From: Tsukamurella conjunctivitidis
GTDB lineage: Bacteria; Actinomycetota; Actinomycetes; Mycobacteriales; Mycobacteriaceae
DNA length: 64,000 nt
Direction of reading: 5' to 3'
NCBI RefSeq assembly: GCF_007858475.1
Contig: NZ_VIGX01000001.1
Coordinates: 724,448 to 788,447, forward strand
In this document: positions 1 to 9,195 of the stretch, piece after piece
Layout of the letters: each line of letters starts with the position of its first letter
How positions within the stretch are numbered: the first letter of the stretch is position 1
Position numbers and translations under genes: made by a program
Notes under the pieces: generated by a model
Told to the model about the DNA's origin: nothing
Database searches by the model: none
Seen by the model: only the letters and a program-made list of their open reading frames with translations

Positions 1-1
1 C

Positions 2-298
2 CTCGACGCCGACGTCACCTCGATCGAGGCTGCGCGATCCCGCATGGAGATCCTCGGAGACCTCAACCGGGCGGGCTTCGCGAACCAGGTCGGGCCCGGC
101 GTCTACGACATCCACTCGCCCCGCGTGCCCACGCAGGACGAGGTCGAGGCCTCGCTGCGCGCGGCCCTGGGCGCCGTTCCCGCGGACCGCCTCTGGGTGA
201 ACCCGGACTGCGGCCTCAAGACGCGCGGTACCGAGGAGACGGTGGCCGCGCTGCGGAACATGGTCGCTGCGGCGGAGGCGGTACGCGCCTCGCTGTAG
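2..298 (+). CDS. metE: Cobalamin-independent methionine synthase, C-terminal fragment
   Basis: This is the last 98 codons of MetE, cut by the left edge of the window; the reading frame is open from base 2. MetE transfers a methyl group from 5-methyltetrahydrofolate-polyglutamate to homocysteine in the cytosol. The fragment holds the family's C-terminal signature: [11 protein letters not shown] near residues 32-42, then [11 protein letters not shown], whose cysteine is the zinc ligand that activates homocysteine (Cys726 in E. coli). The gene ends in TAG and is followed directly by a strong hairpin. It converges on pyruvate carboxylase. Identity is near certain from these motifs; the rest of the gene and its promoter are outside the window. 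Confidence 0.95.
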   Translation, partial: LDADVTSIEAARSRMEILGDLNRAGFANQVGPGVYDIHSPRVPTQDEVEASLRAALGAVPADRLWVNPDCGLKTRGTEETVAALRNMVAAAEAVRASL

Positions 299-308
299 TG
301 GAACAGCG

Positions 309-341
309 GCGGGGCCGGGCGCAGTGTGCGCCCGGCCCCGC
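309..341. terminator. Bidirectional terminator hairpin between metE and pyc
   Basis: A perfect 14-bp GC-rich stem (309-322 with 328-341) closes a 5-base loop (AGTGT). It sits 10 bases after the metE stop and 18 bases after the convergent pyc stop, where an intrinsic terminator shared by both genes is expected. There is no U-tract, as is common in high-GC actinobacteria. Confidence 0.75.
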
Positions 342-359
342 TCCGCCCGTCCGCGCGGG

Positions 360-3300
360 TCAGGCGTCGATGACGGCGACGAGGTCGCCACCGTCCACCT
401 GGGTGGCGCCGGCGAGCGCCACCCGGGTCACGGTACCGGCGACCGGCGCGGTGATCGCGGCCTCCATCTTCATGGCCTCGATGGTGGCGATCTGATCGCC
501 GACGGCCACCGTCGATCCGGCGTGCACCGTCGGTGTCACGACGCCGGCGAAGGGCGCAGCGACGTGGCCGGGGTTGCTCTTGTCGGCGCGCTCGGCGGCG
601 GGCACCTCGGCCTGCACGGCGCGGTCCCGCACGGAGACCGTGCGCAGCTGGCCGTTGAGGGTGCAGACGAGCGTGCGGTTACCGTGCTCGTCGGGCTCGC
701 CGACGCCCTCGAGCTTGATCAGCAGCTCGACGCCGGTCGCCAGCTGCACGCGGTGCTCCTCGCCCTGCCGCAGTCCGTACAGGAACTGGTTGGTCGAGAG
801 CTTGGAGACGTCGCCGAACTCGGCCAGGTGCTCGGTGAACTCGCGCATCGGGCCGGGGAACAGCAGCCGGCTCAGCGCCGCGCGGCGCTGCTCCGAGGAG
901 CCCTCGAGTTCGGCGGCCTCGTCGGCGGGGACATCGCTGACGGGCGTCGCCCCGGCGCGCCCCTCCAGGGCGCGGGTGCGCAGCGGCTCGGGCCACCCGC
1001 CGGGCGGGGTGCCCAGTTCGCCGCGCAGGAAGCCGATCACCGAATCGGGGATGTCGTACTTGCCGGGGTCGGAGGCGAATTCCTCCGCCGAGACGCCCGT
1101 GCCGACGAGGGCGAGCGCGAGGTCGCCGACCACCTTCGACGACGGGGTCACCTTCACCAGGCGGCCGAGCATGCGGTCGGCCGAGGCGTAGGCGTTCTCG
1201 ATGTCCTCGAACCGCTCGGCGAGCCCCAGCGCACCCGCCTGTTGGCGCAGGTTCGACAGCTGCCCGCCCGGGATCTCGTGGTGGTAGACGCGGCCCGTCG
1301 GGGCCCGCAGGCCGGATTCGAACGGGGCGTAGGCGCCGCGGACGGCCTCCCAGTACGGCTCGAGCGAGCAGACCGCGTCGAGGTCGATCCCGGTGTCGCG
1401 CTCCGTGTGCGCGGTGGCGGCGACGATCGACGACAGGGAGGGCTGGCTCGTCGTGCCGGAGAGGGGAGCGGCGGCACCGTCGACGGCGTCCGCGCCCGCG
1501 GTCCAGGCGGCGAGGTAGGTGGCCAGCTGGCCGCCCGGGGTGTCGTGCGTGTGCACGTGCACGGGGAGGTCGAACTCCTTGCGCAGTGCGGTCACCAGGG
1601 TGGTCGCCGCGGACGGGCGGAGTAGGCCGGCCATGTCCTTGATCGCGAGGACGTGCGCACCGGCCTGCACGATCTTCTCGGCGACGCCGAGGTAGTAGTC
1701 GAGCGTGTAGAGCTGCTCGCCCGGGTTCGACAGGTCGCCGGTGTAGGAGAGTGCGCCCTCGGCGACGGCGGTACCGGTGGCGAGGACGGCCTCGATCGCG
1801 GGCCGCATCTGCTCGACGTCGTTGAGCGCGTCGAAGATCCGGAAGATGTCCACACCGGTCGCGGCGGCCTCGGCCACGAAGGAATCGGTCACCTGCTGCG
1901 GGTACGGGGTGTAGCCCACGGTGTTCCGGCCGCGGAGCAGCATCTGCAGGCAGATGTTCGGCATGGCCTCCCGCAGCGTGGCGAGTCGCTCCCACGGGTC
2001 CTCGTGCAGGAAGCGCAGCGCCACGTCGTAGGTCGCACCGCCCCACGCCTCGACCGAGAGCAGCTGCGGCATCAGCCGCGCCTCGTAGGGCGCGATCGTC
2101 GCGAGCGCGGAGGTGCGCACGCGGGTGGCGAGCAGCGACTGGTGCGCGTCGCGGAAGGTGGTGTCGGTGACGGCCAGCGCGGTCTGCGCCCGCAGGTCCG
2201 CCGCGAACCCGGCCGGGCCCAGCGCGGCCAGGCGCTGCTTGGAGCCGTCGGGCGCAGCGGCGCCGAGGTCGAGGGCGGGCACCTTGTCGGAGGCGTACAC
2301 CTTGGTCGGCCGGGTGCCGTGCGGCTTGTTCACGGTGACGTCCGCGAGGTAGCGCAGGATCTTCGACGCCGTGTCCTGCGAGCCGCGCGCGGTGAGCAGC
2401 TCGGGGCGCTGCTCGATGAAGGAGGTGGTCACCTCGCCCGCAACGAACGCCGGATCGGACAGGACCGCCTGCAGGTACGGGATGTTGGTGGCGACGCCGC
2501 GGATCCGGAACTCGGCGAGAGCGCGCCGGACGCGGACGATCGCGGTCTCCCGGTCGCGCCCCCGGGCGGTCAGCTTGACCAGCATCGAATCGAAGTGCGG
2601 GCTGATCTCGGCGCCCACCGACGTGCCGCCGTCCAGGCGGATCCCCGCGCCGCCCGGCGTGCGGTACGCGCTGACCCGGCCGGTGTCGGGCCGGAAGCCG
2701 TCCGTCGGGTCCTCGGTGGTGATGCGGCACTGCAGCGCCGCGCCGTTGAGCCGGATCGCGTCCTGGGTCAGGCCCAGCTCGGGCAGTGTGGAGCCCGAGG
2801 CGACCTTGAGCTGCGCGGCGACCAGGTCCACGTCGGTCACCTCCTCGGTCACCGTGTGCTCCACCTGGATCCGCGGGTTCATCTCGATGAAGACGTGCCG
2901 GCCCTCGGGGTTCACCAGGAACTCGACGGTGCCCGCGCAGCTGTAGCCGATCGCCTTGGCGAAGTTCACCGCGTCGGTGCACAGGCGCTCCCGGAGCTCC
3001 TCCGAGATGTTCGGCGCGGGCGCCATCTCGATGACCTTCTGGTGCCGCCGCTGCAACGAGCAGTCCCGCTCGAAGAGGTGGATCACGTTGCCGGCGCCGT
3101 CCGCGAGGATCTGCACCTCGATGTGGCGCGGATCGATCACGGCCTCCTCGAGGAAGACCGTCGGATCGCCGAACGCGGACTCCGCCTCCCGCGAGGCGAT
3201 CTCGATCGCATCCCGCAGCTCGGCGATCTCGGCGACTCGGCGCATGCCGCGGCCTCCGCCGCCCGCGACGGCCTTGACGAAGACGGGGAAGTGCATGTCC

Positions 3301-3746
3301 TGCGCGGCGGCGAGCAGCCCGTCGACGTCCGACGACGGCGCCGTCGACGTCAGGACCGGCAGGCCGGCCTCCCGGGCCGCCGCGATCGCCCGCGCCTTGT
3401 TGCCCGTCAGCTCGAGCACCTCGGTCGGGGGACCCACGAAGGTGATGCCGCGCTCCGCGCACGCCGCCGCCAGATCCGGGTTCTCCGAGAGGAATCCGTA
3501 GCCCGGGTAGACCGCATCGGCGCCCGCCTTCTCGGCGATCCGGATGATCTCGTCGACGCTGAGGTACGCACGGACCGGATGCCCCTCGACCCCGATCTGA
3601 TAGGCCTCGTCCGCCTTCTGGCGGTGCGGGGAGTTGCGATCCTCGTACGGGTAGACGGCCACCGTTCGAGCGCCGCTCTCCACGGCCGCACGGAATCCGC
3701 GGATCGCGATCTCGCCGCGGTTCGCCACCAGGACTTTATTGAACAT
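360..3746 (-). CDS. pyc: Pyruvate carboxylase
   Basis: A 1128-residue biotin enzyme that carboxylates pyruvate to oxaloacetate (anaplerosis), full length for single-chain pyruvate carboxylases. The N-terminal biotin-carboxylase domain (about 1-450) starts MFNKVLVANRGEIAIR and contains the ATP-grasp glycine loop GGGGRGMR and EMNPRIQVEHTVTEEVT. The carboxyltransferase domain (about 535-800) has TFRDAHQSLLATR, AIKDMAGLL and the metal-binding HVHTHDTPGGQ. The C-terminal biotinyl domain ends with AMKMEA; Lys1093 is the biotin site. A GTGACA-N16-TATCAT promoter lies about 77 bases upstream. It lies downstream of prpC on the same strand, 174 bases away and behind a hairpin, so it is probably a separate transcript. 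Physiologically it fits beside the methylcitrate cycle, which yields pyruvate. Confidence 0.97.
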   Translation of the reverse strand: MFNKVLVANRGEIAIRGFRAAVESGARTVAVYPYEDRNSPHRQKADEAYQIGVEGHPVRAYLSVDEIIRIAEKAGADAVYPGYGFLSENPDLAAACAERGITFVGPPTEVLELTGNKARAIAAAREAGLPVLTSTAPSSDVDGLLAAAQDMHFPVFVKAVAGGGGRGMRRVAEIAELRDAIEIASREAESAFGDPTVFLEEAVIDPRHIEVQILADGAGNVIHLFERDCSLQRRHQKVIEMAPAPNISEELRERLCTDAVNFAKAIGYSCAGTVEFLVNPEGRHVFIEMNPRIQVEHTVTEEVTDVDLVAAQLKVASGSTLPELGLTQDAIRLNGAALQCRITTEDPTDGFRPDTGRVSAYRTPGGAGIRLDGGTSVGAEISPHFDSMLVKLTARGRDRETAIVRVRRALAEFRIRGVATNIPYLQAVLSDPAFVAGEVTTSFIEQRPELLTARGSQDTASKILRYLADVTVNKPHGTRPTKVYASDKVPALDLGAAAPDGSKQRLAALGPAGFAADLRAQTALAVTDTTFRDAHQSLLATRVRTSALATIAPYEARLMPQLLSVEAWGGATYDVALRFLHEDPWERLATLREAMPNICLQMLLRGRNTVGYTPYPQQVTDSFVAEAAATGVDIFRIFDALNDVEQMRPAIEAVLATGTAVAEGALSYTGDLSNPGEQLYTLDYYLGVAEKIVQAGAHVLAIKDMAGLLRPSAATTLVTALRKEFDLPVHVHTHDTPGGQLATYLAAWTAGADAVDGAAAPLSGTTSQPSLSSIVAATAHTERDTGIDLDAVCSLEPYWEAVRGAYAPFESGLRAPTGRVYHHEIPGGQLSNLRQQAGALGLAERFEDIENAYASADRMLGRLVKVTPSSKVVGDLALALVGTGVSAEEFASDPGKYDIPDSVIGFLRGELGTPPGGWPEPLRTRALEGRAGATPVSDVPADEAAELEGSSEQRRAALSRLLFPGPMREFTEHLAEFGDVSKLSTNQFLYGLRQGEEHRVQLATGVELLIKLEGVGEPDEHGNRTLVCTLNGQLRTVSVRDRAVQAEVPAAERADKSNPGHVAAPFAGVVTPTVHAGSTVAVGDQIATIEAMKMEAAITAPVAGTVTRVALAGATQVDGGDLVAVIDA

Positions 3747-3829
3747 GTTGTGCTACCACCGGTCTTCGTGGGACTGGACGACGTACTCATCGGCGGCCGG
3801 GACTGTCTGCCCCGCCGCCGTTGCTGACG

Positions 3830-3857
3830 ATGATATTGACCGCGCGGCCGGTGTCAC
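3830..3857 (-). promoter_or_regulatory. Predicted pyc promoter
   Basis: On the minus strand a -35 GTGACA (3857-3852) is separated by 16 bp from a -10 TATCAT (3835-3830). This would start transcription near 3823 and give a leader of about 77 bases before the pyc ATG. It is the only well-spaced pair in the 174-base gap, and is a sequence-pattern prediction only. Confidence 0.5.
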
Positions 3858-3858
3858 A

Positions 3859-3902
3859 GGTGATCGCGCGAACGGGATGATCGGTGCGTTTCGCGGATCA
3901 CC
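3859..3902. terminator. Imperfect hairpin downstream of prpC
   Basis: GGTGAT (3859-3864) pairs with ATCACC (3897-3902), and pairing continues inward through CGCG/CGCG and GAAC/GTTT-like segments with single-base bulges. The hairpin lies 18 bases past the prpC stop and before the pyc promoter, so it most likely ends the prpDBC transcript. It has no U-tract. Confidence 0.45.
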
Positions 3903-3920
3903 GGCGGCGCGGTGTCGGTG

Positions 3921-5072
3921 TCAGGCCACGACGGGGCGTTGCGCCACTCCGACGTACTCGCTGAGCGGCCTGATGAGGGCGTTGGCCTCGGTCTGCTCGA
4001 TGATGTGGGCGGTCCAGCCGGTGATCCGGGACATCACGAAGATCGGCGTGAAGACCTCGGTGTCGAATCCCAGCAGGTGGTACGCGGGGCCGGTCGGGAA
4101 GTCCAGATTCGGCTTGATCCCCGTCGCGTCGACCATCGTCTTCTCGAGGATGTCGTACATCTCGACGAATCGGCCGCCGTCGGTCCGCTCCGCGATCTCG
4201 ACGAACGCATGCTTCATCGTCGGGACCCGCGAGTCGCCGTTCTTGTACACGCGGTGACCGAAGCCCATGACCTTCTCCTTGCGGGAGAGCTTCCCGCGCA
4301 TCCAGGCCTCGGCGCGCGCCGGATCGCCGATCTCCTCCATGTCGTGCATGACGGCCTCGTTCGCGCCGCCGTGCAGCGGGCCCTTGAGCGCGCCGATCGC
4401 GGCGGTGACGGCGCTGTAGATGTCCGACAGGGTGGACGTGACGACGCGCGCGGCGAAGGTCGAGGCGTTGAAGCCGTGCTCGGCGTAGAGGATCAGCGAG
4501 ACCTCGAAGGCCTTGACCAACTCGGGCTCCGGCACCGTCCCGAAGCACATGGTGAGGAAGTTCGCCGCGAAGCCGAGCGTGTGGTCGGGGGCGATCGGCT
4601 CGAGGCCGTGCCGGCGGCGCTGATCCGCCGCGACGACCGTGGGAAGAACGGCCAGGAGGCGAAGTCCCTTGGCCTGGAGCGCGACGGGGTCGCGGTTCCA
4701 CTCGTCGGTGTCCTCGGCGCCCAGATAACTCACGGCGGTGCGGACGACGTCCATGGGGTGGCAGCTCTCGGGCAGCTTCGCGACCAGGCCCAGCAGCGAG
4801 CGGTCGGCGCGTCGCGCGGCCCGCTCCCGCTGCGTGAACAGCGAGAGCTGCGGTTCGGTCGGGAGCTCGCCGTTCCACAGCAGGTAGGCGACCTGCTCGA
4901 AGGAGCAGTGCTCGGCGAGGTCCTGCACGGCATATCCGCGGTAGGTCAGGGAGTTGGTCTCGGGGACGACCTTCGACACGGCGGTCGTATCGACGACGAC
5001 GCCTGCGAGGCCCTTCTTGATGTCCGGAGAGCTGGAGGCCGCAGGCCGACCGGGGGATGTTTCAGGTGTCAT
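3921..5072 (-). CDS. prpC: 2-methylcitrate synthase
   Basis: A 383-residue citrate-synthase-family enzyme that condenses propionyl-CoA with oxaloacetate to 2-methylcitrate, the entry step of the methylcitrate cycle. The catalytic triad motifs are present: LHGGANEAVM (first His), GFGHRVYK (second His) and PNLDFPTG (Asp). The length and the GLAGVVVDTT N-terminus are typical of PrpC rather than TCA-cycle citrate synthase, and the prpD-prpB-prpC context settles the call. The start chosen is ATG 5072, which overlaps the prpB stop as TGATG; this coupling favours it over upstream in-frame codons. Dual citrate/methylcitrate synthase activity, known in mycobacteria, cannot be excluded. Confidence 0.94.
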   Translation of the reverse strand: MTPETSPGRPAASSSPDIKKGLAGVVVDTTAVSKVVPETNSLTYRGYAVQDLAEHCSFEQVAYLLWNGELPTEPQLSLFTQRERAARRADRSLLGLVAKLPESCHPMDVVRTAVSYLGAEDTDEWNRDPVALQAKGLRLLAVLPTVVAADQRRRHGLEPIAPDHTLGFAANFLTMCFGTVPEPELVKAFEVSLILYAEHGFNASTFAARVVTSTLSDIYSAVTAAIGALKGPLHGGANEAVMHDMEEIGDPARAEAWMRGKLSRKEKVMGFGHRVYKNGDSRVPTMKHAFVEIAERTDGGRFVEMYDILEKTMVDATGIKPNLDFPTGPAYHLLGFDTEVFTPIFVMSRITGWTAHIIEQTEANALIRPLSEYVGVAQRPVVA

Positions 5073-6007
5073 CACTGGCTCCTGCTCAGATCGAAGGTGA
5101 AGATGCCGGAATCGAAGTCGTTGTAACGCTCGTACTGGAGGAGCTCGTACAGGCGGCTGCGGTGCTGCATCCGGTACAGCAGTTCCTTCTGCGTGCCCTG
5201 CGTCGCGATCTCGCGCAGCCCCTCCTCCGCCGCGAACATCGCCAACCGCAGCGTGGTGACCGGGTAGATCACCGCGTCGTAGCCGATCGACTCGAGCGTG
5301 CCCGCGTCGATCAGATCGGACTTGCCGAACTCGGTCATGTTCGCCAGCAGCGGGACGTCGACCGCGGCACGGAAGCGCTCGAAATCGGCTGTCGTGTACA
5401 GCGCCTCGGTGAAGATCAGGTCGGCGCCCGCGTCGGCGTAGGCCTGGGCCCGCTCGATCGCGGCGTCGACGCCCTCGATGCCCGCCGCGTCGGTGCGGGC
5501 GCAGATGACGAAGTCCTCGTCGCGGCGGGCCGCGACGGCGGCGCGGAGGCGGCGGACGGCCTCGTCGGTGGGGACGACGGCCTTGCCGTCGAGGTGACCG
5601 CACCGTTTGGGGTTCACCTGGTCCTCCAGGTGCAGGCCCGCAAGGCCCGCGTCCTCGAGCACGGTGACGGTGCGGGCCGCACTCATCGGCTCGCCGAAGC
5701 CCGTGTCGGCGTCGACCAGAGTGGGCAGGTCCGTCACCCGCGCGATCTGCTGGGCCCGGGCCGCGACCTCGGTGAGGGTCGTCAGGCCGATGTCGGGCAG
5801 GGCGAGATCGGCGGCGACCACGGCGCCGGAGACGTACACGCCCTCGAAGCCGATCTCCTGGATCAGCTTCGCCGTCAACGGGTTGAACGCGCCGGGCAGC
5901 CGGGCGATCCGCTCCGAGGCGAGCGCGGCGCGGAAGGCCTTGCGCTTGTCGTTCGCCGACGCGCGGGCGGCCAGCAGGCCGCCGACGCCGGTGTCGCCGC
6001 CGCTCAT
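5072..6007 (-). CDS. prpB: 2-methylisocitrate lyase
   Basis: A 311-residue member of the isocitrate lyase/PEP mutase superfamily that splits 2-methylisocitrate into succinate and pyruvate. DADTGFGE carries the Mg-binding aspartates and NPKRCGHLDGK the catalytic cysteine (the KKCGH motif of the family). Both ends are coupled to neighbours: ATG 6007 overlaps the prpD stop as TGATG, and its own stop overlaps the prpC start in the same way. Such tight overlaps predict co-translation of the cluster. The succinate and pyruvate produced feed succinate dehydrogenase and the neighbouring pyruvate carboxylase. Unlike M. tuberculosis, which relies on Icl for this step, a dedicated lyase is present here. 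Confidence 0.94.
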   Translation of the reverse strand: MSGGDTGVGGLLAARASANDKRKAFRAALASERIARLPGAFNPLTAKLIQEIGFEGVYVSGAVVAADLALPDIGLTTLTEVAARAQQIARVTDLPTLVDADTGFGEPMSAARTVTVLEDAGLAGLHLEDQVNPKRCGHLDGKAVVPTDEAVRRLRAAVAARRDEDFVICARTDAAGIEGVDAAIERAQAYADAGADLIFTEALYTTADFERFRAAVDVPLLANMTEFGKSDLIDAGTLESIGYDAVIYPVTTLRLAMFAAEEGLREIATQGTQKELLYRMQHRSRLYELLQYERYNDFDSGIFTFDLSRSQ

Positions 6008-7569
6008 CAGAAGAGCCCCGGGTTCAGCTTCGGGGTGCGGGAGAGCACCTCGTCGGAGACCGTGAAGGTGAGCTGATCGAGCTCGCCGGCCGCGAGGGCC
6101 GGGGTGCGCTGTGCGACGTCCAGGAAGCGGTCCTGCTCGGACTTGTCGATGACGCCGTCCGCGAGGATCCGGAACTTCTCGATGTACTGCTCGCGGGCGA
6201 ACGGGCGTGCGCCGAGCGGGTGCGCGTCGGCCACGGCCAGTTCGTCGACGATGACCTCGCCGCTGCGCAGGGTGATCTCGGCGCGGGCGCCGAAGGCCTT
6301 CTCGGCGGGATCGGTCGAGTGGTAGCGCCGCGTCCACTCGGGGTCCTCGGCGGTCGAGATCTTCTTCCACAGTTCGACGGTGTCGGGCCGCTGCGCGCGC
6401 TCGGGGGCGTACGACCGCTCGTGGTGCCACCCGCCGTCCTGCAGCGCGACGGCGAAGATGTACATCACCGAGTGGTCCAGCGTCTCGCGCGAGGCGTGCG
6501 GGTCGAACTTCTGCGGGTCGTTCGAGCCGGTGCCGATCACGTAGTGCGTGTGGTGGCTGGTGTGCAGGACGATCTTCTCGATCTGCTCGAGATCGCCGAT
6601 GCGCTCGCGCATCCGGCGGGCCAGGTCGATCGGCGCCTGGCTCTGGTACTCCGCGGAGTGCTCCTTGGTGTACGAGTCCAGGATGGCGCGCTTGGCCTCG
6701 CCCGGACCGGGCAGCGGCACCTCGTACGAGGCCTCGGGGCCGCCGAGCAACCACGCGATCACGCCGTCCTCACCCTCCCAGATGGGCGACGGTGCGCCCT
6801 CGCCGCGCATCGCACGGTCGACGGCCTCGACGGCCATCTTGCCCGCGAACGACGGGGCATAGGCCTTCCAACTGGAGATCTCGCCCTTGCGGGACTGGCG
6901 CGTCGCGGTCGTGGTGTGCAGCGCCTGCCCGATGGCCTGGTAGATCGTCTCGCCCGGCAGCCCCAGCAGCGTGCCGATGCCGGCGGCGGCCGACGGGCCG
7001 AGATGCGCGACGTGGTCGATCTTGTGCTCGTGCAGGCAGATGGCACGCACCAGGTCGATCTGGATCTCGTAGCCGGTGGCGAGGCCGCGGATCAGGTCGG
7101 CGCCCGTCGACCCCGTGTGCTGCGCGGCGGCGAGGATCGGCGGGATGTTGTCGCCGGGGTGGCTGTACTCGGCCGCGAGGAAGGTGTCATGGAAGTCGAG
7201 CTCGCGGACCGCGGTGCCGTTGGCCCACGCCGCCCACTCGGGGGAGAACCGGCCGGGAACGCCGAAGACGGAACTCCCGGGGCGTTGGACAGGGTCGGAA
7301 GGTGCGCCGGGGACGATGCCGGGAACGTCTCCTGGGCGGGGTACGACCGGGTGCGCGAGGGCCTGCGCCCGCGCGTTCGCGACGGGGCGGCGGGTCACGG
7401 ACGCGGCGGCGACCGCGGCGTTGTCGATGATCCGGTTGATCACCATCTCCGCCGTGTCGTCCGGCACGGCGACGGGGTCGGCGGCGACCCGCGCGATCTT
7501 CCAGGCGAGGTGCTCCTCGCGGGGGAAGATCTCGGCTGAGCGACGGGTGCGCACGGTGTGCGTCTGCAC
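6007..7569 (-). CDS. prpD: 2-methylcitrate dehydratase
   Basis: A 520-residue MmgE/PrpD-family protein that dehydrates 2-methylcitrate to 2-methyl-cis-aconitate. Recognisable blocks are [31 protein letters not shown]-like [12 protein letters not shown], and [20 protein letters not shown] chose GTG 7569 ([11 protein letters not shown]) because GAGGAG lies nine bases upstream; a longer ATG-started version (7635) would overlap the predicted promoter. It is first in prpDBC, and its stop overlaps prpB. A -35 TTTCGT / -10 TAGCGT pair with 17-bp spacing lies at 7639-7611, beside repeated boxes likely to bind the divergent regulator. Confidence 0.93.
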   Translation of the reverse strand: MQTHTVRTRRSAEIFPREEHLAWKIARVAADPVAVPDDTAEMVINRIIDNAAVAAASVTRRPVANARAQALAHPVVPRPGDVPGIVPGAPSDPVQRPGSSVFGVPGRFSPEWAAWANGTAVRELDFHDTFLAAEYSHPGDNIPPILAAAQHTGSTGADLIRGLATGYEIQIDLVRAICLHEHKIDHVAHLGPSAAAGIGTLLGLPGETIYQAIGQALHTTTATRQSRKGEISSWKAYAPSFAGKMAVEAVDRAMRGEGAPSPIWEGEDGVIAWLLGGPEASYEVPLPGPGEAKRAILDSYTKEHSAEYQSQAPIDLARRMRERIGDLEQIEKIVLHTSHHTHYVIGTGSNDPQKFDPHASRETLDHSVMYIFAVALQDGGWHHERSYAPERAQRPDTVELWKKISTAEDPEWTRRYHSTDPAEKAFGARAEITLRSGEVIVDELAVADAHPLGARPFAREQYIEKFRILADGVIDKSEQDRFLDVAQRTPALAAGELDQLTFTVSDEVLSRTPKLNPGLF

Positions 7570-7721
7570 GGGAGGGGGCTCCTCTGGAGTCGGGAACGGG
7601 GTCGATTCACACGCTATGCATCGGTTCCGGGACACGAAACCACTTGCAGATGCGGATCTCTGTGAAAGCGGGACGGCAATCTTGCGAAAGTTGTGAAAGT
7701 CTCCGGTGCTAGATTCGCCCC
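7570..7721. promoter_or_regulatory. prpD-prpR divergent promoter and operator region
   Basis: The 152-base gap holds two back-to-back promoters. Toward prpD: TTTCGT (7639-7634), 17 bp, TAGCGT (7616-7611). Toward prpR: a -10 TAGATT at 7710-7715, six bases before the ATG, so that mRNA should be leaderless. Three related boxes lie between them: TGTGAAAG at 7661-7668, TGCGAAAG at 7683-7690 and TGTGAAAG at 7692-7699, plus ACACGAAAC at 7632-7640 over the prpD -35. They resemble the A/T-rich TTTGCAAA-type sites of RamB/PrpR regulators. Assignment to PrpR is inference. Confidence 0.6.
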
Positions 7722-9161
7722 ATGCAGAGGCTGTACGTGGGTGCGCGCATCAAGCGTCTCCGGGAGGAGCGCGGCCTCACCCAGACCTCGCTGGCGAAGG
7801 CGCTCGACCTGTCGGTCAGCTACGTCAACCAGCTGGAGAACGATCAGCGGCCGCTGTCGGTGCCGGTGCTCATGCGGCTGAACGCCACCTTCGACCTCGA
7901 CATGGCGTTCTTCGCGCCGGAGTCGGACGCCAGGCTCGTCGCCGATCTGCAGGACGCCCTGGCGGAGAGCGGTGACGCCGGGGAGGTCGGCGCCGCCGAA
8001 CTCGACGACATCGTCGCGCGCTCGCCCGCCGTCGCGCGGGCCGTCGTCGCGATGCACCGGCAGCTGCGGGGTGCCTCCGAACAGGTCGAGCGGCTGTCCA
8101 GCGGTCTCGCCGGCGGCGCGGGCGGAGCGGTGCCCACGCCCTACGAGGACGTCCGGGACTTCTTCTACGACCGGCGCAACCACGTGGCATCGCTCGATCT
8201 CGCCGCGGAGGAGATGTTCGACGGCCACGGGCTCACCGTGGGAGGCATGGACCTCCAGTTGGCCCGGCTGCTGCGCGACGAGCACGGCGTCACCGTCCGG
8301 ATCGCGGGAGGGGAGCCGGACCGGCCCGGACCGCGCCGCGCCTTCGATCCGGAGACGCGCGTGCTCACGCTCGCGCGCCGGCTGGATCACGGGCAGCGCG
8401 CGTTCCAGATCGCCACGCAGATCGGCTTCCTGACGCAGGCCGCCGAGATGGACCGGATCGTCGGCACGGCGTCGTCGCTACCGACGCAGTCGCGGGAACT
8501 GGCGCGTATCGGACTCGCGAACTACTTCGCCGGTGCCCTCGTGCTGCCGTACGAGCGGTTCCTGCGGGCGGCCGAGGAACTGCGGTACGACATCGATCTC
8601 CTGTGTGCCCGGTTCGAGGTCGGCTTCGAGACGGTGTGCCACCGGTTGTCGACCCTTCAGCGCCCGGGCCGGCGCGGTGTCCCCTTCTTCCTCGTCCGCA
8701 CGGACCGCGCCGGGAACATCTCGAAGCGGCAGTCGGCCACCGCGTTCCACTTCTCACGCGCGGGCGGAAGCTGCCCCCTCTGGGTGGTGCACGACGCCTT
8801 CGCCACGCCGGGGCGGATCCGCACCCAGGCGGCCCAGATGCCCGACGGCCGCAGCTACCTCTGGATCGCCCGCACCACCTCCGACCGGGCCGCGGCCGGA
8901 TACCTCGGGCAGGGGAGGGATTTCGCGGTCGGACTGGGGTGCGACCTCGCGCACGCCCACCGGCTGGTGTACTCGCGCGGTCTCGCACTCGACGATCCCG
9001 AGTCCTTCGTTCCGATCGGGGCGGGGTGCAAGGTGTGCAGCCGTCCGCGGTGCGCGCAGCGCGCCTTTCCGCAGTCGGGTAGGCCGATCGAGGTGGACGA
9101 GAACCGGGCCGAACCGATTCCCTACGCCTTTGCAGGCGCATCCGGCGCGGACGGGGCATGA
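7722..9161 (+). CDS. prpR: PrpR/RamB-family propionate regulator
   Basis: A 479-residue cytoplasmic DNA-binding protein. Residues about 8-62 form an XRE helix-turn-helix ([20 protein letters not shown]), followed by a long domain of the short-chain fatty acyl regulator family (ScfR, DUF2083). It matches the architecture of M. tuberculosis PrpR/RamB, which binds acyl-CoA and activates methylcitrate-cycle genes. A cysteine cluster C436-x2-C439-x4-C444 near the C-terminus ([10 protein letters not shown]) matches the cluster proposed to hold an Fe-S centre in mycobacterial PrpR. It is divergent from prpDBC, the usual arrangement for this regulator. The ATG is preceded by TAGATT at six bases and no Shine-Dalgarno sequence. 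Confidence 0.9.
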   Translation: MQRLYVGARIKRLREERGLTQTSLAKALDLSVSYVNQLENDQRPLSVPVLMRLNATFDLDMAFFAPESDARLVADLQDALAESGDAGEVGAAELDDIVARSPAVARAVVAMHRQLRGASEQVERLSSGLAGGAGGAVPTPYEDVRDFFYDRRNHVASLDLAAEEMFDGHGLTVGGMDLQLARLLRDEHGVTVRIAGGEPDRPGPRRAFDPETRVLTLARRLDHGQRAFQIATQIGFLTQAAEMDRIVGTASSLPTQSRELARIGLANYFAGALVLPYERFLRAAEELRYDIDLLCARFEVGFETVCHRLSTLQRPGRRGVPFFLVRTDRAGNISKRQSATAFHFSRAGGSCPLWVVHDAFATPGRIRTQAAQMPDGRSYLWIARTTSDRAAAGYLGQGRDFAVGLGCDLAHAHRLVYSRGLALDDPESFVPIGAGCKVCSRPRCAQRAFPQSGRPIEVDENRAEPIPYAFAGASGADGA

Positions 9162-9195
9162 TTACGCGCAACACGGAGATCCCAGGGGAGGTCGG

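Noticed and set aside
324-3827. Very long open frames opposite pyc (for example 324-1625 and 1653-3827 on plus, 679-3462 on minus).
   Set aside because: They are GC-bias shadows: Arg/Gly/Ala-rich translations without domains, fully inside a gene with unmistakable pyruvate carboxylase motifs.
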